Assembly: GCA_025924775.1 (NCBI GenBank)
Contig: JAICHS010000127.1
Span: 1 to 6,679 of the forward strand
Source: Rhodanobacteraceae bacterium
Lineage (GTDB): Bacteria; Pseudomonadota; Gammaproteobacteria; Xanthomonadales; Rhodanobacteraceae
Length of the DNA: 6,679 bases
Reading direction: 5' to 3'
Position 1 is the first letter of the stretch. Every line of letters begins with the position of its first letter. Of this stretch, positions 1 to 5,427 are shown in pieces. A program made the position numbers and the translations under genes. The notes under the pieces were generated by a model. The model was given only the letters and a program-made list of their open reading frames with translations, was not told the origin of the DNA and did not search any database.

Positions 1-58
1 CACCACCGCGAAACTCGACACGCTGGGACTGCCGCATGCGAGCGTGGCGATCCAGTGA
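1..58 (+). CDS. 3' end of an upstream gene, probably rlpA (SPOR-domain septal ring lytic transglycosylase)
   Basis: Only the last 18 codons are in the window, read from base 2 and ending in TGA at 56-58; the tail reads LGLPHASVAIQ. Nearly every third codon position is G or C, as expected for coding DNA in this genome. In Xanthomonadaceae the gene before dacC is commonly rlpA, whose product ends in a peptidoglycan-binding SPOR domain, and a short tail of this type would fit the last strand of that domain. The name is inferred from gene order because the fragment is too short for a domain call. The final codons and stop overlap the most degenerate copy of the 109-bp tandem repeat that follows. 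Confidence 0.5.
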   Translation, partial: TTAKLDTLGLPHASVAIQ

Positions 59-375
59 CGCCGCACAGGGCGGCTTTTGTGAACAAGCGGCCAGCGCGAA
101 GCGTCCCGGCCTTTATGACTGCGAACGGCTCGCGTACGATATGGCGTTTGTCATTGCACCACCCACGGACGGGCGCACGGCTTTCGCGAAAAATCAGGCC
201 AGGGATGGCGGTTCTGGTCTTCCATGCGTGCGACGGGTCCGCATCCGCTCGATAACCGCATGCTGCCGCGCCCACGGATGAGCGCACAGCTTTCAGAAAT
301 GTCAGGCCAGGGATGGCCGTTCTGGTCTTCCATGTGCGCGAAAGGGTCGCGTACGATCGACAGTCCCATGGTGCA

Positions 376-393
376 GCGCGCATGGATGCGCGC
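376..393. repeat. Short inverted repeat at the copy 2/copy 3 junction
   Basis: Perfect 8-bp arms, GCGCGCAT (376-383) and ATGCGCGC (386-393), are separated by GG. The same element recurs 109 bp downstream at the next unit junction. It marks the boundary of the tandem unit and could be either a small hairpin in RNA or a cruciform in DNA. The two-base centre is too tight for an ideal RNA loop, so one or two inner pairs would open. Confidence 0.6.
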
Positions 394-435
394 ACAGCTT
401 TCGCGAAATGTCAGGCCAGGGATGGCCGTCCTGGT

Positions 436-466
436 CTTCCATGTGCGCGAAAGGGTCGCGTACGAT
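436..466 (+). promoter_or_regulatory. Weak candidate promoter for dacC inside repeat copy 3
   Basis: TACGAT at 461-466 matches four of six positions of the sigma-70 -10 consensus and lies 53 bases before the dacC start. The -35 side is poor: CTTCCA (436-441) or TTCCAT (437-442), with 19- or 18-base spacing. The same TACGAT block is present in copy 2 (352-357) and copy 0 (135-140) and is lost in copy 1. I offer it because dacC needs a promoter or read-through and this is the most AT-containing hexamer nearby. Confidence 0.25.
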
Positions 467-484
467 CGATAGTCCCATGGTGCA

Positions 485-502
485 GCGCGCATGGATGCGC
501 GC
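485..502. repeat. Second copy of the junction inverted repeat, just upstream of the dacC ribosome site
   Basis: GCGCGCAT (485-492), GG, ATGCGCGC (495-502), identical to the element at 376-393. It ends 17 bases before the dacC ATG and immediately precedes the weak ribosome-binding sequence at about 510-515. In a dacC transcript it would form a GC-rich stem next to the initiation region, so an effect on translation is possible. That effect is inference only. Confidence 0.55.
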
Positions 503-519
503 ATACAAACGAGAATCTG

Positions 520-1815
520 ATGAAAACTTTGCGTTCAATGTTGCTGGTTTCCCTGATCGCCTTCACCGGTGCGCTGTTTGCGCAGACGCCGCTGCCGCCG
601 AAGCCCGCGACGCCACCCAAGCCGGTGCCGACGATCCCCGAAACGCCGATCCCGCCGGCGCCGCAGCCGAACGCCGCGGCGTGGGTGCTGATGGACTACG
701 CCAACGGCCAGATCCTGGCGTCGAACAACATGGATGCGCGCCGTGCACCCGCGTCGCTGACCAAGATCATGACCGAGTACGTGGTCAACGCCGAGCTCGC
801 GGCCGGCAAGATCCACATGAACGACCAGGTGCACATCAGCGAGCACGCCTGGCGCGCCGGCGGCGCCGGCACCGACGGCTCCACCAGCTTCCTGAAGCTC
901 AACTCCGACGTGCCGCTGAAAGACCTGCTGTACGGGATGATCATCCAGTCCGGCAACGACGCCGCGATTGCGCTGGCCGAGCACGTCGCCGGCTCCGAGC
1001 AGGCCTTCGCGCAGATGATGGACGCGTACGCCAAGCGCCTCGGCATGGACAACACGCATTTCATCAACGCCTCGGGCTACCCCGCGCCCGACCACTACAG
1101 CTCGGCGCACGACATCGCGATCCTGTCGCGCGCGCTGATCAGGAACTTCCCCGAGCAGTACAAGATTTCGGCGATCAAGTCGTTCGAGTGGAACGGCATC
1201 ACCCAGCACAATCGCAACACCCTGCTGTGGACCGACCCAACGGTGGACGGCATCAAGACCGGCTCCACCAAGGAGGCCGGGTTCTGCCTTGCGGCTTCCG
1301 CGCTGCGCAACGGCATGCGCCTGATCGCGGTGACCATGGGCGGCCCCGACATGAACGCCGCCACCACCGGCGACGAGGCGCTCCTGAACTGGGGCTTCAA
1401 CTTCTACCGCACGCACACGCTGTACACCGCGGGCCAGGTACTGGCGACGCCGCGGCTGTGGAAGGGTGCCGCCAACACGCTTGAACTCGGCATCGCCGAG
1501 GACGCCTCGGCGACCATCCCGCGCGGCAAGTATGACCAGCTCAAGGCCACCCTGGAAATCCCGCAGCGGCTGGTGGCGCCGTTCAAGCAGGGCCAGCAGG
1601 TCGGCACGCTGAAGGTCAGCTTCGACGGCAAGCCGGTCCTCAGCGAACCGCTGGTGGTACTCAAGGACGCGCCACAGGGTGGCTTCTTCAAGCGTCTGTG
1701 GGATGCGATCCTGCTGTTGTTCCACCGCGGCAATGGCACCACCACCACGCCGGCACCTACGGTGTCAGTGTCCTCGGCGTCCAGCGTGGCGCCACCGGCC
1801 TCCGCAATCCAGTAA
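520..1815 (+). CDS. dacC: D-alanyl-D-alanine carboxypeptidase (penicillin-binding protein 5/6 type)
   Basis: The product (431 aa) removes the terminal D-alanine from peptidoglycan pentapeptides in the periplasm and is a target of beta-lactams. Residues 1-21 form a signal peptide with a likely cut after ALFA. Residues 23-50 are an unusually proline-rich linker. The S11 peptidase domain then shows all three active-site motifs: SLTK at 79-82 (nucleophile Ser79), SGN at 144-146 and KTG at 246-248. A beta-rich C-terminal domain follows (about 307-380), then an amphipathic helix at about 387-404 (GFFKRLWDAILLLF) that should anchor the protein to the outer face of the inner membrane, then a Thr/Ser/Ala/Pro tail of about 27 residues. 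The ATG at 520 gives a complete signal peptide with Lys2 and Arg5; an in-frame upstream ATG at 313 would add 69 residues of repeat-derived sequence and is rejected. The ribosome site (GAGA near 511-514) is weak. The DUF493 gene follows after 9 bases. Confidence 0.95.
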   Translation: MKTLRSMLLVSLIAFTGALFAQTPLPPKPATPPKPVPTIPETPIPPAPQPNAAAWVLMDYANGQILASNNMDARRAPASLTKIMTEYVVNAELAAGKIHMNDQVHISEHAWRAGGAGTDGSTSFLKLNSDVPLKDLLYGMIIQSGNDAAIALAEHVAGSEQAFAQMMDAYAKRLGMDNTHFINASGYPAPDHYSSAHDIAILSRALIRNFPEQYKISAIKSFEWNGITQHNRNTLLWTDPTVDGIKTGSTKEAGFCLAASALRNGMRLIAVTMGGPDMNAATTGDEALLNWGFNFYRTHTLYTAGQVLATPRLWKGAANTLELGIAEDASATIPRGKYDQLKATLEIPQRLVAPFKQGQQVGTLKVSFDGKPVLSEPLVVLKDAPQGGFFKRLWDAILLLFHRGNGTTTTPAPTVSVSSASSVAPPASAIQ

Positions 1816-1824
1816 GGTTGGTGC

Positions 1825-2112
1825 ATGCGCGAACTCCACAACCTCGACAAACAGGACGACCAGGGCTTCCAGTTTCCCGGCAGCTTCGAGATCACGGCGA
1901 TGGGCAATGCCAACGCCAACCTGCGCGAGCGCGTGCCCGAGATCCTGCGCGGCCTCGGCCTGTCGGTACTGGAAGCCAGCGTGCGCGAACGCCCGTCGAG
2001 CCAGGGCAACTACGTGTCGGTGAGTGTGGTGTTCAACTGCCCTTCGCGCGAGAAGCACGAGCAAGCCCACGCCGCGCTGCGCGCCGACCCGGATATCCGG
2101 TACACGCTGTGA
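1825..2112 (+). CDS. ybeD: DUF493/YbeD family protein
   Basis: A 95-aa cytoplasmic protein of the YbeD (DUF493) family, small ferredoxin-like alpha/beta proteins resembling ACT regulatory domains. Recognisable parts are the FPGSFEITAMG strand near residues 17-27, a helix at about 32-44, and the family signature SSQGNYVSVSV at 58-68, which lines up with SSKGNYHSVSI in E. coli YbeD. The fold suggests a regulatory or ligand-sensing role, but the molecular function is not established. The E. coli gene also lies between dacA and lipB, so this neighbourhood is conserved across gammaproteobacteria. The ATG is set by AAGG at 1814-1817, which overlaps the dacC stop codon; the close spacing indicates co-transcription and probably translational coupling with dacC. 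Confidence 0.93.
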   Translation: MRELHNLDKQDDQGFQFPGSFEITAMGNANANLRERVPEILRGLGLSVLEASVRERPSSQGNYVSVSVVFNCPSREKHEQAHAALRADPDIRYTL

Positions 2113-2245
2113 AGCGGGAACGGGGAACCGGGAACAAAAGAGCGGGAACCGGTTGCCTGCCTCAACAGACGGTCCCGCGTCCATCCACCCCGCATCGCTG
2201 AATCCGAATGCCAACGTTCCCCGTTCCCGGTTCCCCGTCCCCGCT
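2113..2245. repeat. GGGAAC-type inverted repeat between the DUF493 gene and lipB, running into lipB
   Basis: The left arm (2113-2135) starts on the base after the DUF493-gene stop codon. The right arm (2223-2245) lies inside lipB codons 6-13. The inner 16 bp match perfectly (CGGGGAACCGGGAAC at 2121-2135 against its complement at 2223-2237, plus one more pair); after one mismatch a further 6 bp pair, giving 22 of 23. The 87-base interior contains another GCGGGAACCGG (2142-2152) and the lipB ATG. The right arm is part of a C-rich series of 6-7-bp units such as GTTCCCC (2216-2252). Interspersed GGGAAT/GGGAAC repeats are, to my knowledge, common between genes of Xanthomonadaceae, so this is probably one member of a dispersed family. 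Confidence 0.85.
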
Positions 2246-2894
2246 CCCGCTCCTGGTCCGCCGCCTCGGCCGCCAGCCGTACGAGCCCGTCTGGCACGCG
2301 ATGCAGGCGTTCACCGACGCGCGCGGGCAGGACACGCCGGACGAACTGTGGTTGGTGGAACACGACCCGGTGTTCACGCTGGGCCAGGCCGGCAAACCTG
2401 AACACGTGCTGGCGCCGGGTGACATCCCGGTGATCCACGTCGACCGCGGCGGCCAGGTGACCTACCACGGCCCCGGCCAGATCGTGGCCTACCCGCTGCT
2501 GGACCTGCGCCGGCTGCACGTGGGCGTGCGCGACATGGTGCACCGGATCGAACAGTCGATCATCGACACCCTAGCCGAGTGGAATATCGCAGGCGTCCGC
2601 CGCGAGGGCGCGCCCGGCGTGTACGTCGCCGACGCCAAGATCGCCGCGCTGGGCCTGCGCGTGCGCCACGGCTGCACCTTCCACGGGCTCGCATTCAACG
2701 TCGCGATGGACCTGGAACCCTTCCAGCGCATCAATCCATGCGGCTACGTGGGGCTCAAGGTCGCGCAGATGCTAGACTTGGGTGGTCCGTCGAAGCTGGC
2801 GGACGTCGAGGAAGTGCTGATTGCCGAGCTGGGTCGACAATTCGGATTGTCACCACAGGCCGCCGAGCTCGCGCCGCCGCGTGCCGTCGCATGA
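2208..2894 (+). CDS. lipB: Lipoyl(octanoyl) transferase LipB
   Basis: LipB moves the octanoyl group from octanoyl-acyl carrier protein to a lysine of lipoate-dependent enzymes (pyruvate and 2-oxoglutarate dehydrogenases, glycine cleavage H protein), the first step of de novo lipoylation in the cytoplasm. The 228-aa product has the family motif RGGQVTYHGPGQ (80-91), the catalytic lysine in ADAKIAALG (Lys144) and the acyl-accepting cysteine in NPCG (Cys178), in the usual order and spacing. Family similarity begins at about residue 16 (LVRRLGRQPYEPVW). Residues 1-15 are a Pro-rich leader encoded by the inverted-repeat arm. The ATG at 2208 is forced: an in-frame TGA lies at 2199-2201, no GTG or TTG intervenes, and the next ATG (2301) would delete conserved sequence. 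No good ribosome site precedes it. It lies 95 bases after the DUF493 gene. lipA does not follow. Confidence 0.95.
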   Translation: MPTFPVPGSPSPLPLLVRRLGRQPYEPVWHAMQAFTDARGQDTPDELWLVEHDPVFTLGQAGKPEHVLAPGDIPVIHVDRGGQVTYHGPGQIVAYPLLDLRRLHVGVRDMVHRIEQSIIDTLAEWNIAGVRREGAPGVYVADAKIAALGLRVRHGCTFHGLAFNVAMDLEPFQRINPCGYVGLKVAQMLDLGGPSKLADVEEVLIAELGRQFGLSPQAAELAPPRAVA

Positions 2895-2895
2895 C

Positions 2896-2936
2896 TTGCA
2901 GCCGTATCCAGCCACCCCAATTTACGATAACGTAAC
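2896..2936 (+). promoter_or_regulatory. Candidate prc promoter/operator region with TTACG-ATAA-CGTAA palindrome
   Basis: This is the most AT-rich stretch of the lipB-prc gap. It holds TTGCAG (2896-2901) and TACGAT (2923-2928), but their 21-base spacing is too wide for a standard sigma-70 promoter, so the exact elements are unsure. TTACG (2922-2926) and CGTAA (2931-2935) form a perfect inverted repeat around ATAA, which could be a small protein-binding site overlapping the promoter. A separate promoter is expected here because prc begins 174 bases after lipB. Confidence 0.3.
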
Positions 2937-2956
2937 ACCGACGATACGCGTCGGTG
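2936..2956. other. Stem-loop 1 in the lipB-prc gap
   Basis: CACCGACG (2936-2943) and CGTCGGTG (2949-2956) form a perfect 8-bp stem around the loop ATACG. No T-run follows, so it is not a classical rho-independent terminator. It could stabilise the lipB transcript end, act in rho-dependent termination, or belong to the prc 5' leader. Confidence 0.6.
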
Positions 2957-2979
2957 CGGCTGAAACCCGCGCATTCGCA

Positions 2980-3002
2980 CGCGCCAGCGAACGGCTGGCG
3001 CG
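2980..3002. other. Stem-loop 2 in the lipB-prc gap
   Basis: CGCGCCAGC (2980-2988) and GCTGGCGCG (2994-3002) form a perfect 9-bp stem around the 5-base loop GAACG. It stands 23 bases after stem-loop 1 and also lacks a T-run. If transcription starts at the candidate site near 2930, both stems would be in the prc leader RNA. The role is unknown. Confidence 0.6.
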
Positions 3003-3068
3003 CATTGCACATCTGCCAGCGCTTCGAGCGCACCCGGCCGTGCCGTTGCGGCCGTCCAAGGAACGTCC

Positions 3069-5390
3069 ATGTTGCAGCGCGTTTTTATTGTCCTGACCGC
3101 CCTCGTCTTTTCACTCGGTGCCTACGCCAAGGGGGCCGACCCCGCGACCGCGGCCTGCCCGGCCTCGTCGTCCAGCGCGCTGGCCACGCCGATCGCCAAA
3201 TACAAGCTGACCCCGGCGCCGGTGCTGAAGCCGACCGCGGCCCAAGGCCAGGCCGCGATCCTGGCTGCGCGCCTGCTGACGCGCTTCCAGTACGAGGCGA
3301 TGCCGCTCGACGACGCGATGTCGGCCAAGATCTTCGACGCCTACTTCAAGGCGCTTGACGGCAGCAAGCTGTTCTTCACGCAGGCGGACATCGACCAGTT
3401 CGCGCCCGACCGCAGCAAGCTGGACGACGCGATCTGGAACGGCGACATGTCGATACCGTTCGCGATCTTCAACCTGTACGAAAAACGCGCAAGCGAGCGC
3501 ACCACCTACGCGCTTGACCTGCTGAAGAAGGACTTCCCCCTCGACGGCAGCGACAGCTACACCTTTGACCGCGACAAGGCGTCGTGGGCCGCCAATACCG
3601 TGGCGCTGGACACCCTGTGGAAGGGCCGCGTCGAGAACGACTGGATCCGCCTGAAGCTGGCGGGCAAGGACGACGCCGAAATCCGCAAGACGCTGTCGCG
3701 CCGCTACGAAAACTACCTTGACCGCGTGCACCAGCTCGACAGCGAGGACGTGTTCCAGACGTTCATGAACGCGTACGCGATGGCGATCGACCCGCACACC
3801 AACTACTTCGGTCCGCGCGCCAGCCAGAACTTCGACATCACCATGAAGCTGTCGCTGGAAGGCATCGGCGCGGTGCTGCAGGAACACGACGAGTACACCG
3901 TGATCCGCGAGGTGGTGCCGGGCGGCCCGGCTGCGAAATCCAGCAAGCTCGAAGTGGGCGACAAGATCGTGGGCGTCGGCCAGGGCGAATGCGGCGCGAT
4001 CGTCGACACCGTCGGCTGGCGCATCGACGACGTGGTGGCCAAGATCCGCGGCAAGAAAGGCACCGTGGTGCGCATCGAGATCCTGCCGGCCGAAGGCGGC
4101 CCGGACGCCAAGCCGCGCGTAATCACCCTGGTGCGCAACAAGGTCAACATCGCCGACCAGGCCGCCAAGAAAAAAGTCATCGACGTCCAGGACGGCGGCC
4201 GCACCATCAAGGTGGGCGTGATCGAGCTGCCGAGCTTCTATGAGGATTTCGATGCGCGGCGGCGCGGTGATTCCGACTACAAGAGCGCCTCACGCGACGT
4301 TGCCAAACTGCTGGCGCAGCTGAAGCAGGCAAAGGTTTCCGCCGTGATCGTTGACCTGCGCGACAACGGTGGCGGCTCGCTGTCCGAAGCCGTCAACCTG
4401 TCCGGCCTGTTCATCGGCAAGGGCCCGGTGGTGCAGGTGCGCGACAGCCGCGGTCAGGTCGACGAGCAGGATTCCGACGAAAAAATGCTGTGGACCGGCC
4501 CGCTGGCAGTGCTGGTGAACCGTGGCTCGGCCTCGGCCAGCGAAATCTTCACCGCCGCGATCCAGGACTACGGCCGCGGCCTGGTCATCGGCGAGCAGAC
4601 CTTCGGCAAGGGCACGGTGCAGACGCTTACCAGCCTCGACCAGCTGGCGATGAACACCAAGCCGACCTTCGGCGAGCTGAAGATGACGGTGGACGAGTTC
4701 TTCCGCGTCAACGGCGATTCCACGCAGTTGCACGGCGTCACGCCGGACATCCTGTTCCCGCACTCGGTGGGCTACAAGGACTACGGCGAGTCGAGCTACC
4801 CGAACGCGCTGAAGTGGACGCACATCCCCCCCGCGACGTACACGCCCGTGGCCGACCAGCAGCCGCTGGTGGCGCCGCTGACCGCCGAGCACGATGCGCG
4901 CGCCAAGACCGACCCCGCGTGGAAGCTGCTGCTGGACGAACTGACCGCCGCGCGCAAGCTGCACGACCAGAAGACCGTGTCGCTGAACTACAAGACGCGC
5001 GAGGCGGAGCGCAAGCAGCAGGACGAGCAGGACACCGCGTTCAAGAAACGCCGCGAAGCGCTGGGCGACATCTCCACCATTTCACTGGAACCGGATGACG
5101 GCCTGACCCCGGGCGAACGCAGCGTGAAGGCCTCGGTGGCGCGCGAAAAAGCCGCCAAGCAGGCCAAGGACATCGAGCTGGACGAAGCCGCGCACGTGAT
5201 GGCCGACGAGGTCGTGCTGCTGAACAAGGATCCGAAACTCGCCCACGCCGTGTTGCCGAAGCAGGCCTTCACCCGGCCGCTGTCGATCGCGAACTCGGCG
5301 CCGGCCGTCGCACCCGCTGCGACGGATGGCCCGGTACCTGCATCGGCGCCGGCTGCGGCGCCCGCCAGCGCCGGCAGTACGCATCGTTGA
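3069..5390 (+). CDS. prc: Carboxy-terminal processing (tail-specific) protease Prc/Tsp, family S41
   Basis: A 773-aa periplasmic serine protease that recognises substrates by their C-terminal tails; in E. coli it trims FtsI and, with NlpI, degrades the endopeptidase MepS. The signal peptide is residues 1-20 (cut after GAYA). Then come an N-terminal helical region (about 56-255), a PDZ domain (about 258-350; LEGIGAVL at 263-270), the S41 protease core (about 380-565; DLRDNGGGSL at 429-438), and a C-terminal DUF3340-type region (about 575-735). Ser489 (in GSASASEIF), Asp500 and Lys514 (TFGKGTVQ) have the same spacing as the E. coli Ser452/Asp463/Lys477 set, so the enzyme should be active. It is longer than the 682-aa E. 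coli protein, partly through an Ala/Pro-rich tail (about 741-773) of unclear use. AAGGA at 3058-3062, six bases before the ATG, fixes the start. It is probably transcribed from its own promoter and converges with the minus-strand genes downstream. Confidence 0.97.
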   Translation: MLQRVFIVLTALVFSLGAYAKGADPATAACPASSSSALATPIAKYKLTPAPVLKPTAAQGQAAILAARLLTRFQYEAMPLDDAMSAKIFDAYFKALDGSKLFFTQADIDQFAPDRSKLDDAIWNGDMSIPFAIFNLYEKRASERTTYALDLLKKDFPLDGSDSYTFDRDKASWAANTVALDTLWKGRVENDWIRLKLAGKDDAEIRKTLSRRYENYLDRVHQLDSEDVFQTFMNAYAMAIDPHTNYFGPRASQNFDITMKLSLEGIGAVLQEHDEYTVIREVVPGGPAAKSSKLEVGDKIVGVGQGECGAIVDTVGWRIDDVVAKIRGKKGTVVRIEILPAEGGPDAKPRVITLVRNKVNIADQAAKKKVIDVQDGGRTIKVGVIELPSFYEDFDARRRGDSDYKSASRDVAKLLAQLKQAKVSAVIVDLRDNGGGSLSEAVNLSGLFIGKGPVVQVRDSRGQVDEQDSDEKMLWTGPLAVLVNRGSASASEIFTAAIQDYGRGLVIGEQTFGKGTVQTLTSLDQLAMNTKPTFGELKMTVDEFFRVNGDSTQLHGVTPDILFPHSVGYKDYGESSYPNALKWTHIPPATYTPVADQQPLVAPLTAEHDARAKTDPAWKLLLDELTAARKLHDQKTVSLNYKTREAERKQQDEQDTAFKKRREALGDISTISLEPDDGLTPGERSVKASVAREKAAKQAKDIELDEAAHVMADEVVLLNKDPKLAHAVLPKQAFTRPLSIANSAPAVAPAATDGPVPASAPAAAPASAGSTHR

Positions 5391-5400
5391 GCGATCGGTT

Positions 5401-5427
5401 GCCACGCCCCGGCCTCAGGGGCGTGGC
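5401..5427. terminator. Probable bidirectional terminator hairpin between prc and the convergent membrane-protein gene
   Basis: GCCACGCCCC (5401-5410) and GGGGCGTGGC (5418-5427) form a perfect 10-bp GC-rich stem with a 7-base loop, beginning 10 bases after the prc stop. No T-run follows on either strand, which is common for terminators in GC-rich genomes but leaves the assignment as inference. The loop contains the stop codon of the minus-strand gene (complement of TCA at 5415-5417), so one stem could serve both transcripts. Confidence 0.65.

Larger units (their letters stand above)
53..503. repeat. Tandem array of a ~109-bp unit, four copies plus a stub, filling the gap before dacC
   Basis: Units start at about 53 (copy 0), 164 (copy 1), 273 (copy 2), 381 (copy 3) and 490 (14-base stub CATGGATGCGCGCA). 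Copies 2 and 3 differ by about five substitutions and one single-base deletion. Copy 1 matches well over its first two thirds and then diverges. Copy 0 is heavily decayed but still alignable through GGCCAG, a CGTCC-GG-CTT block and TCGCGTACGAT. Within a unit, in order, are a GCGCGCAT/ATGCGCGC inverted repeat at the unit junction, the palindrome TTTCGCGAAA, GGCCA-GGGA-TGGCC, GCGCGAAAGGGTCGCG, TACGAT, and CCCATGG. The array occupies nearly all of the 461-bp gap between the upstream stop and the dacC start. No convincing gene lies here: because 109 is not a multiple of three, the open frames on either strand shift from copy to copy. Confidence 0.9.

Noticed and set aside
53..503. CRISPR array
   Set aside because: The repeated unit is about 109 bp with no alternating unique spacers and no cas genes nearby.
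313..519. N-terminal extension of dacC from an upstream in-frame ATG
   Set aside because: It would put 69 residues of repeat-derived sequence before an otherwise complete signal peptide that begins at 520.
151..538. Minus-strand open frames across the repeats, containing a recurring EDQNGHPWPD-like peptide
   Set aside because: They come from repeat DNA; the 109-bp period shifts the frame in each copy, no ribosome site is seen, and there is no resemblance to a known protein.
408..1484. Second plus-strand open frame overlapping dacC (358 codons)
   Set aside because: Composition is dominated by Arg, Ala and Asp as expected for an out-of-frame reading of a GC-rich gene; no family is recognisable.
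535..1725. Long minus-strand open frame of 396 codons opposite dacC
   Set aside because: It is the antisense shadow of a gene with all active-site motifs in place; its Arg/Val/Gly-rich composition is typical of high-GC shadows.
2896..2928. Standard sigma-70 promoter TTGCAG/TACGAT for prc
   Set aside because: The 21-base spacing is outside the normal range, so I list only a loose candidate region.
3111..3887. Minus-strand open frame opposite the 5' part of prc
   Set aside because: It is the shadow of the well-supported prc frame and has no ribosome site or recognisable domain.
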